Below, in pieces: positions 32,363 to 45,669 of a DNA stretch of 64,000 bases. Origin of the DNA: Rhabdophis nuchalis (Eukaryota > Chordata > Lepidosauria > Squamata > Natricidae). Within the stretch, counting starts at the first letter, position 1. Every line of letters starts with the position of its first letter. A program made the position numbers and the translations under genes. The stretch covers positions 147,184,503 to 147,248,502 of the forward strand of contig CM077645.1 of NCBI GenBank assembly GCA_039707465.1. The letters are read 5' to 3'. Under the pieces are notes generated by a model. The model made no database searches. It worked only from the letters and a program-made list of their open reading frames with translations, and was not told the origin of the DNA.

Positions 32363-33899
32363 ATATGCCAAGAGGTCAAGGGGTCAGAAAAGAGAGTATT
32401 TCCGGTAGACCATTGAAGGAGGACAAGAGTTTTGCAGCTATTTAATTGTCAGTAAGGATTAGCAACACAGGAGTGGCAAATCACCTTGCTGCTGGATTTT
32501 AGCAACCAAATACGTATAGCATTCCAGCAATAAAGACACAGCTCAGAGGGGTGATGGCTGAGCTCATCACAATAATGACATAATAAATAAGGTGGTGTAA
32601 GTCCTTTAAAAGGTTCCTTGAGAAGGCGCAGAAATACATGCAAGAGAGATGTTTTCAAAGTGGCTTCAGAAGTCTGGAAAAGGAAGTCTGTTGCTTTTTC
32701 AGCAGTGTGAAAAAAGTGTTGTGTCTATGTATTTGCTAAGCATTTCTTTCAAAGGATTTGCACAGCAATAATAACAAACAAATATTAATGTACCAAATTC
32801 CAAAAGGAATTTGATCATTGATGCTTAGGCTATGGATTGTGCCCTTAAGTAGTTTTAAATAAAGTGTACCTAGAAACATGTATTAGTTTCCTAACTTGGG
32901 AGAAGATCTTTGACTGAAGAAAACAATATTTGAATGTCTTCTGGTTCTCATTCCTCTCCATACAATGTCAGTGAGAGTTCAGCCAGATACTTTTAATGGA
33001 AGCATGACCAAGCCATTTGAACCTCTTTCCTTTGCAATCCAAAATTAAATGAACTGCCTTAAGGTTAAAAGTTAACTGGATGAATATCTAGAGGGAAGAT
33101 ATGGAGAATGTTACAGACACGGAGCATAATACTGAAAGCCAAGCAGTGTTAAAGGAGGTTGATGGAATTTTCTGATGGAATGCACTTCTAACCATGAAAT
33201 TTACAGTAGCAGCTATTTTCATGAAGAAAACTCTGAGGAATATGATATTCTTTACTATGAATACCTTTTCAAATTAATTATATACAAGATGAGCCTAATA
33301 TTTAGAGTCTTGTGATTCAAAACTATCCATCACACAGTTGCTGAGATATGTTAACTATAATTAAAGCATTGAGGTGGGAGGAAATTTTCCTCCTTTTCTT
33401 GGCTAATTAAAAATAGCACTGAGGTTGCGGGGGCATAGGCTCTGTAGAGAAGCTTTGTATGCTATTTGCAATTATAACTGATTTTCTGCTTCAATCCTTT
33501 CAGCTTTCCTAGGTGAGAAATGTATGTGCTGGACCTTGGGGTTGGGGCTGAAAATATGTGTTCAAGTTACCTTCCATAGGTAACCGTTTTCATGAATTTT
33601 AAAGAACATACATACTCACTAACATGAACTCAAATATCAGGGATGGTTAAAGCAAAGTGCTGCAGGATTTTTTTTTAAAGACTGCAGATAAACCATGTCA
33701 AAGATATTCTTCAATCCCACAATGCATTTGGGTGAGTGGGAAGGAGAAACATCTAGCTTTAGATGTTTTGCATTAGAAGTGAAAATATTTTTAAATGCCA
33801 CTGAAAGGTATTACTTTTCTATAAGGTTATGTAAGCACGGCATAAACCTGGTTTTCATGACCTGCTCTTTAACCCTAACATAACATGGACCCTAGGAAC
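32363..33899. other. Unannotated AT-rich DNA
   Basis: No gene, RNA or transposon ends recognised over 1.5 kb. Short frames at 32449-32658 and 33695-33883 have no motif. Confidence 0.45.
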
Positions 33900-33907
33900 A
33901 TCTGAAT

Positions 33908-34272
33908 CAGTGGTGGGTTTCAAATTTTTTTAGAACCTACTCTGTAGGTGTGGCCTATTTTGTGGGTGTGGCTTGGCAGTCATGTGACAGGGTGGGAGTG
34001 GCCACCTTTTAAAATGTGGTGAAACTCATTTAACAACGCTCTTGCTTAGCAACCAAAATTTTGGACTCAATTGTGATGATAAATTCTTTCTTTCTTTCTT
34101 TCCTTCCTTTCTTCCTTCCTTCCTTTCCTTTTCTTTCCTTCCCATTGGGTCACTGGCAGCGGCGGGCCAGATTTACTTCCAGGTACGCTGGTGGAACCCC
34201 CTCTCACCGGTTCTCTAAATTTCACCAACCGGCTCTCGCGAGTAGGTGCGAGCCTGCAGAAACCCACCACTG
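33908..34272. mobile_element. hAT-like MITE (GGTGGGTTTC family) with TTTC/TTCC microsatellite
   Basis: Ends CAGTGGTGGGTTTC and GAAACCCACCACTG, with a perfect 8-bp duplication ATCTGAAT at 33900-33907 and 34273-34280. The interior contains a (TTTC)/(TTCC) tract at about 34087-34145. A close sister copy, with the repeat at the same place, is at 44050-44449. Confidence 0.92.
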
Positions 34273-34280
34273 ATCTGAAT

Positions 34281-35280
34281 GAATAAATTAAGAAACAGTT
34301 ATAGAATATGACACTCTGGTTTTAATAACTGCCTGGGTAGGGTGCCTTTATCTCTTAAAGGTCTTTTATCTGAAATATGAACATTTAGAGATTGTACTTT
34401 GTAATATAATTCCAATTAATTAAAGCCTCATTTTTATTGCATGCGTACATATATCTTTCTCTCACTCTTCTCTGGTCTGCACTTCTATTCTCTGCTATAT
34501 TTTCATCATTGGGTCTCAAGATATTTTACAACTTGAAGCAGAGTAGAAATTGAGTAGACTCTTTTCCACTCCAATCAACATACATGGAAGCTGAGCCAGG
34601 CAAATGGCTTAGGTATAACGATTTGCTTTTAAATAAAATTTGTAAAATGTCAGCGATCAGGTCTGGCAATTGTCAAGGGTGAGGCCCTCGGGGACCATCG
34701 TACTTCCAGATCAAAACTTGTGGATTCCGGACCTAGTTTCTCCGAACTGTATTCTGGAAGAGAAATTGAAAGGAACTATACACGAAAGAGAGTTTCTTGC
34801 TTTAATCTGTCTTGCTATGAAATGCTTATGGATTGAATTCTGTTGAATTCTAACTCATATTTTCAAATTCTACAAAGCTGCAAATGTTGACTTTTTAAAA
34901 AAGTAAAAAAACAAAATCTGATTACAATTTCACTGAAAGGTTGTTAAAGGAGTTCTAAATGCTCTTCGTTCATCTTCAGTGGTTTTATCCTCCTTTTTAA
35001 AAATTGGGCTGCTTTTTTATATTTTTGGCCTTGCTAGATACTCTACTCAGCCAACACCTAGATAACATTGTTTGTTGGGCCTAATTGTTGGGCTTTTTCA
35101 CTGCTTCATTACTTTCATCTCCAGCCAGCAGCTCAGTAACTTGGATCTGCCCTGAATTATTTTGAAATATTCTCTTATGGGCTGTGTATAATTGAAGTAT
35201 TCTTTTGCTGCAACCCCAGACCTCCAACTCTAACTTATCAACTTATCAACAAAGGAACTAAAGAGGCTTCCCAACTCAAG
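34281..35280. other. Unannotated DNA
   Basis: No supported feature. Similarity to known families in this window is absent until the repeat block at about 35440. Confidence 0.4.
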
Positions 35281-35439
35281 CAGCCTCAAGCCGTCTGCAA
35301 TTCTGAAACTACCAACGAAGAGTCTATGTGTGCCTCTGTGTGAGTGGGGAGTGGGAGGAATTTAAATTATTCATTCCAGGCAAGGACACCAGCAACCCTT
35401 TAAACTTCTTGAAAGCTGCTGAACATCCAAACAAACAAC

Positions 35440-36169
<730 letters not shown>

Positions 36170-36677
36170 TAACGAGGGCCCACCTCGATGATGGGTTCGT
36201 TAACCATGAGAGGTGGTCAAAGCGGAAATTAAGGGGGTTTTTAATTAAATTTTTAATCCAGGTCTTAAGGGACTCCAGGGAGGGGGAGGGTCAAACCAAA
36301 ATTAGGGTGGTGGGTGAGGGGGAAAACCCACCGGGGAATATCTCCAGGCTGGCTAGTGGTCCCGATGGGGAGGGCATAGTGTCTAGAATTGGGGAGGGGG
36401 GATGGTCTGTCCAACAGAAGGCTATTCCATCAAGACTGTGTGTGGGAGGGGCAGGTATGGTGGGAGCCGAGGGCCACATCATATAAGGGGAGGGCGCACC
36501 CGCTGTTTATGGCACGCTCCGGCCCTCATGGCTCCTCTTGCGACCCAGGGGGTAAGGATCTCAGGACCTGGGCCTTCGGCTGATGTTGTGTAATGCCAGG
36601 TCCGTGGTTAATAAAGCCCCCCTCATTCACGATCTGGTTTTGGAGGGGGGAGCGGACCTGGCGGGTATTATGGAGAC

Positions 36678-37655
36678 ATGGCTGGGCCAAGAGGGGGGGT
36701 GCCCCTCGTTGAAATGTGCCCACCGGGTTACTGTGCATTTCATCAGCCACGAGCCCAGGGTCGGGGTGGGGGTGGGGTGGTTGTTATAAAGGAGGGTCTG
36801 GACCCGAGGGAGACCACTGTGCCACAGACAGCCGGCTGTGAGTCTCTATGTGTGAAGTGGGGTCATGGGAGGCAGCTGGGCATGCTGATTGTGTACCTGG
36901 CTCCCCGCTGCGTATCAGCAGCCCTACCCGAACTTCTCAATGTGATAGCTGAGATGGTGGTCGATACCCTCAGGCTGTTAGTCATGGGGGATTTCAACCT
37001 GCCATCGATAGGCGAGACATCTGAGATGGCTCGGGAGTTCAAGGCCTCCATGACGGCCATGGACCTGACCCAGTTAGTTCATGACCCCACCCACACTGGA
37101 GGACACACGCTGGACTTAGTTTTTGCCTCTGGCCAGTGGTTGAGTGATCTTCGTTTAGGGGAAATAGCCGTTGAACCCCTGTCATGGTCGGATCACTCCC
37201 TCCTTCGACTAGGCTTTCCAACCGCTACATCCCACTGCGGGGAGGCGGAACCGGAAGAGGTGAGATGGTTCCGCCCCAGGCGCCTGATGGACCCTGAGAA
37301 GTTCCAGATGGAGCTTGGGCCAATACCTGAGACCCTGACCCGCGACTCGACTGAGGATCTAGTGGCCGCTTGGAATAGTGCGGCCATGGGGGCCCTGGAC
37401 CGGGTCGTGCCTTTGCGGCCTCTCACCCGGCGCCGAACCATCTTGGCTCCTTGGTTTTCCGAGGAGCTGAGGGTGATGAAACGTTGGAAGAGATGCCTAG
37501 AGAGTGGTTGGAGGGCCACCCACTCTGAGTCTGACTGGACACTGGTAAGGTCGCATTTGAAGACCTACCTAGTGGCGATGAGAGCGGCGAAGCATAATTA
37601 TTTCTCCGCTCTCATCGTGTCTGCAGATAACTGGCCTGCTGCCTGTTTAGGGTGA
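36678..37655 (+). pseudogene. CR1 copy F, endonuclease region
   Basis: Covers most of the APE endonuclease: [27 protein letters not shown] and WSDHSLLRL. The N-terminal part ([12 protein letters not shown]) lies in a different frame at 36583-36789, so a frameshift occurs near 36700. The frame ends at ACLG, where copy B has one more C in GCCCTGTTTAGGGTGAC. That single-base deletion near 37646 cuts the protein in two. Confidence 0.85.
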
Positions 37656-39400
37656 CCCACCCCCTCCATCACCAGAGGGCGCGGGATGCCCTCTTACAGG
37701 GTCGTGCAGAGGAATTTGGGTGTTATCTGCATGATAAAATCGATCAGATCCAGGATGGGTTGGCCTCCGATTGGACTAGTTCAGGAGGGCTGACGGAGGC
37801 AGGCCTTGAGAATGCTATCTGGGAAGAGTTCGATTCTGTGACTCCTGAGGACATGGACAGAATGCTGGGGCGGCTGAACGCCACCACATGTTTATTGGAC
37901 CTGTGTCCCTCCTGGTTGGTACTGGCCTCCCGGCATGTTACACGAGGCTGGCTCCAGGGAATTGTCAATGCTTCTTTGAGTGAGGGGTGTCTGCCGGCCA
38001 CCTTGAAAGAGGCGGTGGTGAAGCCCCTCCTCAAGAAGCCCTCCCTGGACCCGGCTGTGTTGGCCAACTATTGTCCTGTCTCTAACCTTCGATTTCTTGC
38101 AAAGGTTGTTGAGAGTGTGGTGGCGCAGCAGCTCCCTCAGCACCTGGAGGAAACTGTCTATCTGGACTCGCGCCAGTCCGGCTTCCGGCCTGGGTACAGC
38201 ACAGAGACGGCATTGGTCACGTTGGTGGATGATCTCTGGAGGGCTCGGGATAGGGGTTGTTCCTCTATCCTGGTCCTGTTAGATCTCTCAGCGGCTTTTG
38301 ATACCATCGACCATGGTATCATGCTGCACCGGCTGGAGGGGGTGGGGGTGGGGGGCACTGTGTTACGGTGGTTCGCCTCCTACCTCTCCAACCGGTCGCA
38401 ATTTGTGTTGGCAGGAGGGCAGAGGTCGATGTCAAGGTGCCTCACTTGTGGGGTACCACAGGGGTTGGTCCTCTCACCTCTCCTGTTCAACATTTATATA
38501 AAGCCGCTGGGTGAGATCATCCGTGGTTTCGGGGTAAAGTTCCATCAGTACGCTAACGACACTCAGCTGCACATCTATAGCCCGGACCACCCCAACAATG
38601 CCGTGGAAGTGATGTCCCGGTGTCTGGAGGCCGTGCGAGTCTGGATGGGGAGAAACAGGCTCCGACTCAACTCCTCCAAGACCGAGTGGCTGTGGCTTCC
38701 GGCGTCACAATATAGCCAGTTGGTGCCATCTCTGGCTATTGGGGGTGAGTCATTGGCCCCTACAGAGAGGGCTCGCAACTTGGGCGTCCTTCTGGACTTG
38801 CGGTTGTCTTTAGAAGATCATATGACAGCCGTGGCCAGGGGTGCTTTTTATCAGGTTCGCCTGATACGCCAGTTGCGCCCCTTTCTGGATCGTGACGCTC
38901 TACGCATGGTTACTCAAGCCCTCATCACCTCCCGTCTGGACTATTGCAACACTCTCTACATAGGGCTTCCCTTGAGGTGCACCCGGAGGCTCCAGTTAGT
39001 TCAGAATACGGCCGCGTGGGGGATTCTGGGAGCTTCCAGATGCTCCCACGTGACACCTCTCCTGAGCGAGCTGCACTGGCTGCCTGTGGCTTTCCGGGTG
39101 CGCTTCAAGGTACTAGTAACCACCTTTAAAGCGCTCCATGGCAGGGGACCTGGTTATCTTCAAGATCGCCCCCTGCTACCAAATACCTCCCACCGACCAG
39201 TCCGCTCCCACAGAGAGGGCTTCCTCAGGGTGCCGTCGGCTAAACAATGTCGGATGGCGACCCCCAGGGGGAGAGCCTTCTCTGTGGCAGCCCCTGCCTT
39301 CTGGAATGATCTACCCCCTGACCTACGGACGATCACCAACCTACGCCTTTTCCGTCGAGCCTTGAAGACCTATCTATTCCATGTGGCCAGCCTGGTGTAG
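37652..39400 (+). pseudogene. CR1 copy F, reverse transcriptase region (582 codons), catalytic site mutated
   Basis: Continues copy F after the frameshift: VKPLLKKPSLDP, NYCPVSNL, GFRPGYSTETAL, LLDLSAAFDT, GVPQGLVLSP and the C-terminal block with AFWNDLPPD. The catalytic YADD is YAND (in HQYANDTQL), losing the first Asp of the pair, and the GVPQGS serine is Leu. The RT should be inactive even though this part of the frame is long. Confidence 0.9.
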
Positions 39401-39590
39401 TTTTTAATTTGTTTTAGCAGGGGTTTTAATAGGGGTTTTATGACAGGCCAATTATTTAATGTATTTTTAATGTATTTTATGTTTTATATTGTCGATTTTA
39501 CCTGCCTGTACACCGCCCTGAGTCCCAGTAGGGAGAAGGTGCGGTATATAAATTTAATAAATACAAATACAAATACAAAATACAAATTAT

Positions 39591-40887
39591 GTGTATAGTA
39601 ATATAATTCCCCTTGATAACAAGGAAAAGTTGTTTTGCCATTTTAAACATGAAAAATGGTGTATTTGTTACCTTAAGTTCATTTTTCTTCTTCTTCTTCT
39701 TTTCTACCCCTCTCCAAAATTCTGAATCATATGAAAAATCTATGGCAACATTTTGACATTCCAGCCATTCTCTTACAATACTGTCACGACAGAAAAAAGA
39801 GTTGTCAGAAGTTCTTTTATAATTGAGGAACAGAAAAAGAAGAATCTCCTCATCCATACATAAAATAAGTTTTTCTCTTTATTTTTAATGGAGGGTTGGA
39901 AGAAAACAAATAGGTTTTAACAAGCAACCACATTGCATTAAAATAGGAAAAGATATTACAAGAACAAAGGAGGAAGAGAGAAAATAGCAGAGTTCTCAAG
40001 GAACCACAAAAAATAAAGAACAGTTTTGATATAAAATGAAAACAAATATATGCATATATGCAAGCATATATAAAAGTTGTATTCCATGTCCTTATTTTCA
40101 TCTCATTACATAATTTTAGCTTCATATTTAAAATGGAAGGACAACTACTTCAATTTGAATTAAGGCCAAGGTCCCATTCCTGCAGGCCCCATTCTAAGGT
40201 GGGATACACTGTCAGTTCAGACACTTGGCATCCACCTGTCAACTATTTTGTATTTACCTAAGAGATGTCTTTTTCATTCAGGAGATGTCAGATTCATTCT
40301 CTGGCACTGAATTCAAAGGATACAGAAGAAAGGAAAAGCTTCTTTGGCTGAAACCCCCAGAGTAGCAAGTGATGACACCAGACAATGCTTCTGAGATGGA
40401 CAAACGCAATGACCTGATATGAAATAGCTTCCATTGAATGTTCTCTCCAAATCCAGTGGCAGGTTGCTTTAAAAACTATGACATTCATTTATTTTGAACT
40501 CAAAATGCAAGTTAATAGAGCAGAAAATCTTGTTTTATGTATATGGAATACTTCAGAGAACGTTTTTTCAAGAATTAGCTGCAGCAGCCTTACTGTTGGA
40601 GATGCAGTTCAGAAATTGAAATATTAACCTTATGTTTTTTAAGAAAACCTTAAGCATTTCCTATCACTGCCATATTTTGTGCAAAAATTCCAAGAATTGT
40701 CAATAGGACTTTATAATGCATATCTATGTCCTTTGGGTCTATGACAACTCACCACAGTCAACTCACCATGGCCAACTCAGCATGAGCCAAGGACAAGATT
40801 TGCACAAATATCAAAGATATAGTGGAATAGAATCATCAAAGAAAGGATGCCAAAGGCTGCACAAAATAAAATGTGAATGACAAAAAT
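39591..40887. other. Unannotated AT-rich DNA
   Basis: No supported feature. The minus-strand frames at 39498-40125 include CR1 tail and simple sequence and have no recognisable domain. Confidence 0.45.
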
Positions 40888-40889
40888 TA

Positions 40890-41953
40890 CCGTATTTTTC
40901 AGAGTATAAGACGCACCCAGGTTTTGAAGAGGCAATTTTTTTTAAAGTAGATAGGTAGATAGAGGGATAGAGAGGGAGAGAAAGAGAGAGAAATACAGTA
41001 GGTAGGTAAGTAGGGAGAGAGAGTGTGTGTAGGTAGGTAGGTAGAGGGGGGGGGAGAGAGAGAAATACAGTAGGGAGGGAGGGAGGAAGAGAAAGTGTGT
41101 GCAGATAGATAAGTAGGTAGAGGGATAGAGAGAGAGAGAGAGAGAAATACAGTAGATAGGTGGGGGGGAGAGAGTAGCTAGATAGATAGAGGGGAGAGAG
41201 AGAGAAATACAGTAGGTAGGTAGGGAGAGAGAATGTGTAGATAGGTAAGCAGGTAGAGGGATAGAGAGAGAAAAATAGAGAGAGAAACAGAGAAAGAGAA
41301 ATACAGTAGATAGGTAGGTAGAGAGAGAGAGTAGGTAGGTAGATAGGTAGGTAGATGTTTCCAGGTGTATTTACCCATGTGCTGGAGAAGGAAATCACTG
41401 GCCACCTTTGGAACAAATCTTTGTTTCTGCAGGCACAGTACTTGACCAACGTAATTCTCATCAATCACTCTAACTAAACAGCTCTTCAAAAGGGAAAAAA
41501 AAGCCCTTTTTACACTTTGCAAGCCTCCCCAAAACGGCCTGTTTTTCGCAAAAAATGGGCCCATTTTTTCCAAATAAAAGGCATGAACAGCCTTGGGGAG
41601 GCTTGCAGAGTGCTCCTGGGAGTGGGGGGGCCCAAAACGAGGAAAAATGGCCTGTTTTTTTCGTGAATACAGGCCATTTTTTGGTCAAAAAATAGCATGC
41701 ATAGCCTTATGGAGGCTTATAGAGTGCTGCTGGGGGCTGGGGGGGCAAAACCGCCCTGTTTTTTGCTCATTTCTGCCCTCCCAGGCCCCTAGGTGCTCTC
41801 TGGAAGCCTCCATAAGGGAATGCGCGCAGCCATTTTGGTGGTGGTGGGGGTTTCAGGAGGCCAAAAATGCTGTATTCGATGTATAAGACGCACTCAGATT
41901 TTCAGCCTCTTTTTAGAGGAAAAAAGGTGCGTCTTATACTCTGAAAAATACGG
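40890..41953. mobile_element. Tc1/mariner-like MITE, TIR CCGTATTTTTC, 1064 bp
   Basis: Terminal inverted repeats of about 28 bp: CCGTATTTTTCAGAGTATAAG at the left, CTTATACTCTGAAAAATACGG at the right, with TA at 40888-40889 and 41954-41955. About 400 bp of the interior is simple repeat. The rest has duplicated blocks such as (A/C)AGCCTT(G/A)(G/T)GGAGGCTT. No transposase is encoded; the plus- and minus-strand frames are repeat translations. Confidence 0.88.
40946..41353. repeat. Compound (GATA/GGTA/GA)n microsatellite
   Basis: Runs of TAGATAGG, AGGTAGGT and GAGAGAGA alternate with a recurring AGAAATACAGTAG block (about 40990, 41070, 41145, 41205, 41305). The array therefore has a higher-order unit of roughly 60-90 bp. 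It lies wholly inside the MITE at 40890-41953. Confidence 0.9.
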
Positions 41954-41955
41954 TA

Positions 41956-44041
41956 CAATATTTTAAAAATTATTTTAAATAATTAAATTACATTGTTGAA
42001 TTGTCTCTCAGTGAGATGTCCCATTCCGGATACCCAAAGTAGCCCAAATATGAACAATTGATAGACAGGCCTTCTAAAAGAGCGCTAAAAAAACACTAAA
42101 TGGGGGCGAGTTGCATCATGAAACAGAAAAGAGGGATCTGTCTGTTTGGGTCAATTCATCTTTTCACATTCTGGTTTGAAAGAACCAGATCCTCCTGCTA
42201 CTCCGACATGAATGACCTTGGTGGATAGTGGCTAGAGAATAGAAGGACGACATGTTCACTAGTGGGAGCTAGACTGATTCCAGTTCCCTAGAAGTCTCTG
42301 TGTGAATGAGACGTGCCAGATTGAAATCAACAACAAAAGTGATGTCAGGTTAAGAATGGAAACCCCTAATTTGAAACCAAAAGAATGTTGACTTTAAGCC
42401 TGAATGATTTAAGGTTGCCTCCGGGATGGGCTGGGGATCAAATGGAAGTAACTGTATGTCATGAGGATACTGCACAAAAAAGAGGTTGCTGAGGCATGTC
42501 TGTGCCATGGGTAGATACAAGCAAGGACAGGCAGTAAGAATTTTGCTGCCTGAAGCATGGTATTGTCTCTGCTCCATTCTTATTGCAGAAAACGACTGGA
42601 CTTATAATAGAGATTTCAGCACCGTTGATAGGATGGCATTTGCCAGCTCATCCAAGACCAGGAGAGTAGGTCAACCAGTGTTTTCAAGGAACACATAGAT
42701 AGTTCTGCCCATCAGTTGAGAGGAGCAACCAGGGATCTGCTTTAGCTGTGACTTTGATGCCAGGTGTCTGAGGTTGTTACCACATTCTACCTAATAGTAG
42801 GGCTGGCCTTGGTCAAAAGATGAGGTATGGTTCTAATTAAAATTGATAGCAGGTTACAGCAAGACAAGCCTGGCCCTCCTATGCTACATTGTTGTAAAAT
42901 GGTGCACATCACTCCCTTGTCTGACTTGAATGTCTGATTCTGCCCCCCCTCCCCCCGTTTTCTTGTTTTATTTATTGGTATTTCATTCATTTTAATTGGA
43001 TCTCCTGTTTGCCTTTTGTGCTTGTTCTCTCTGAAAGCATTACCTATCTCTAGAAACAGCTGAAGGCAAATTTGAGGCATGAAATGTTTCTGCCTGTTGC
43101 AACTTGTGTCGTTTAAGAGAAACTGCTAAACTTTGAATTCTTCTTCTCCTTCTTCAAGGTCTACTGATATTTAGTACTTAACTAGAGGACATTCTTAGGA
43201 AGACAAAATCTGGAAAACCATTTATGCCGCCAAATACAGCTCCTAGAAGAAATGGATGCTGTAGTTATGAAGATACTGTACATTTTTAATCTTGATGCTG
43301 GTCCAAATCAAATCAAGCAGAGATCTGGATTTGATAATCAGCTCTTAAGTTTCACCTAAAGAAAATGATGACTGAAACTCAGCTAAGAAATGTGCATTTT
43401 CTGGAAGTATTTAAGTATCTAAACTATGTAATTGTCCATATTTTATTTTATTTACAGTATATCCCAGATCTATTATTTATGCCAGCTCAGCAAATTTGTA
43501 ATGTGTTTAATATTCTATATATGCCAGATCCTAAAATATGTCCATTTAGTGAAATATGACAGATTTGGAAAATATTTCAGTTCTTTCAAGATGAAAAAAG
43601 AATTCCTAATAATTGTTGAAACAATTAGCAGATGACCATTTGCAGTTTGTTGGATATTGATCAGGAACTGAATTTCCATCTAGAAGGTTTTTTTTGGTAG
43701 AAATAATTTACTGTTTGAGGCTAGTAAGCCTCCGTGTTAGAAAACTGGGCAGTGTGAATTGGCAAATGGTTTAATGAGATAAATATAGGTAAGAAAAAAT
43801 TGGATGCAACACAGGTAGTATTTGGATAGGATAAAACTGCAGTCAATTTGAAATGCTCAGTGATCCAGAGTGGCTTATAAGGGTAACAAGTGATTTGGGG
43901 TTTTGAATATTTGAATATTTTCCTCCAGTTTTAAAAAATAGTGTATGTGATATGGTATCCTTTCATTGGCTCTTAGGACCACTTTACAGTCAAGTATATG
44001 GCTTAGCCTGTATGAAGATACCAAGACAATGATGTAATAAT
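41956..44041. other. Unannotated DNA, 2.1 kb
   Basis: No gene or mobile-element ends recognised. The longest frame (42787-43080, 97 codons, minus) shows no motif. Confidence 0.45.
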
Positions 44042-44049
44042 GATTGTAT

Positions 44050-44237
44050 CAGTGGTGGGTTTCAAATTTTTTAGAACCTACTCTGTAGGTGTGGCCTATT
44101 TTGTGGGCGTGGCTTGGCAGTCATGTGACAGGGTGGGAGTGGCCACCTTTTAAAATGTGGTGAAACTCATTTAACAATGCTCTTGCTTAGCAACCAAAAT
44201 TTTGGACTCAATTGTGATGATAAATTCATTCATTCAT

Positions 44238-44285
<48 letters not shown>

Positions 44286-44449
44286 TCCTTTCCTCCTTCC
44301 TTTCCTTTCCTTTCCTTCCCGTTGGGTCACTGGCAGCGGTGGGCCAGATTTACTTCCAGGTACGCCGGTGGAACCCCCTCTCACCGGTTCTCTAAATTTC
44401 ACCAATCGGCTCTCGCGAGTAGGTGCGAGCCTGCAGAAACCCACCACTG
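44050..44449. mobile_element. hAT-like MITE (GGTGGGTTTC family) with CTTT microsatellite
   Basis: Ends CAGTGGTGGGTTTC and GAAACCCACCACTG. Flanks GATTGTAT (44042-44049) and GATCGTAT (44450-44457) match at 7 of 8. Sister of 33908-34272, with a longer (CATT)(CTTT)n tract at about 44227-44322. Confidence 0.9.
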
Positions 44450-44879
44450 GATCGTATCTATAATTAGCCCTTTCTTTTGCTCTTTCTTCACTGGCATCTT
44501 TCCAGGTTAATCACATGATCCACAGTTTCTTCCACAAATATTTGGAAGTAAGCTTGGAACAAAGCAAAAATCTTGAAATTAATATAAGTCATCTTTTCAA
44601 GAGAAAAGTCAACAGATTATTGCTATAAAAAGAGCAGGGGGGGAAATGTATTCATAGGAATGTACCAAAACATCTGGTCCTTGGGACCAAATAGAACAAG
44701 CTCATCTCAGCCATAATTGCTAAACCAGGCTTAGCGCCTATGGCTCGTTTCCCAGTTTGTTGTAACAGAAAAGTGTTGGAAACTCATTGAACAACTTTGC
44801 ACCATTCACTTTCAGTCTAACCTAACCCACTTTGCAAGTTTGTTTGCAAAAAAAATGAACTAAGAAATACTACCTAGAT

Positions 44880-44998
44880 CAAGGGTCTCCAACATTGGCA
44901 ACTTTAAGACTTGTGGACTTCAACAGAATTCCTCAGCCAGCTTTGCTCTTGGAGTTGAAGTCCACAAGTCTTAAAGTTGCCAATGTTGGAGACCCCTG
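44880..44998. mobile_element. Palindromic MITE with perfect 8-bp duplication
   Basis: Near-perfect palindrome from CAAGGGTCTCCAACATTGG to CCAATGTTGGAGACCCCTG, duplication ACCTAGAT at 44872-44879 and 44999-45006. Shares the inner AAGACTTGTGGACTTCAA arm with the copies at 1332 and 10638. Confidence 0.92.
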
Positions 44999-45143
44999 AC
45001 CTAGATAATATTAACATTAAAAATAGTAATATGAAATTATGCTAATTTTAAAATAAATATTCTGTGCCTCTACTTATTAATCATTACGTAAGATTCTCAA
45101 CTATTTTGAAAGTGTTAATCAAGGAAGAAAATAAACTAATGTA

Positions 45144-45488
45144 CAGTAATCCTCAACTTACAACAATTCACCTAGTGACCAAGTTACAAAGGCACTGAAA
45201 AAAGTGACTTATGACCATTTTTCACACATGACTATTGCAGCATCCCCATGGTCATGTGATTTACATTCAGATGCTTGACAACTGATTCACATTTACAACA
45301 GTTGACAAGCAAAGTCAATGGGGAAACCAGATTCACTTAACAACCGTATCACTAATTGAACAATTGGAGTGATTCACTTAACAAACATGGCAAGAAAAGT
45401 CTTAAAATGGGAAAACTCACTTAACAAATGTTTCACTTAACAACATACATTTTGGGCTGAATTTTGGTCATAACTCGAGGTCTTCCTG
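45144..45488. mobile_element. Tc1/mariner-like MITE with TA flanks
   Basis: Left CAGTAATCCTCAACTTAC after TA, right CTCGAGGTCTTCCTG before TA (45489-45490). The interior is a shortened version of the 30773 copy in opposite orientation. Confidence 0.78.
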
Positions 45489-45669
45489 TACTAGCCAGAA
45501 CTAAGGAACATGATGCTAGTGGGCATCTTTGCTGCAAACTACTCTGCCTTTGTGTGGCACCTAACTTTTATTTTTAGGCCAGGATTATATAATAATAATA
45601 ATAATCTTTATTGTCATTGTAATACTATTGTAATAAAATTACAATGAAATTGGTTATGTTTGTTTGTTG

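Noticed and set aside
40811..41464. 217-codon minus-strand frame with Tyr/Leu/Ser repeats
   Set aside because: It is the translation of the GATA/GGTA/GA microsatellite, not a membrane protein gene.
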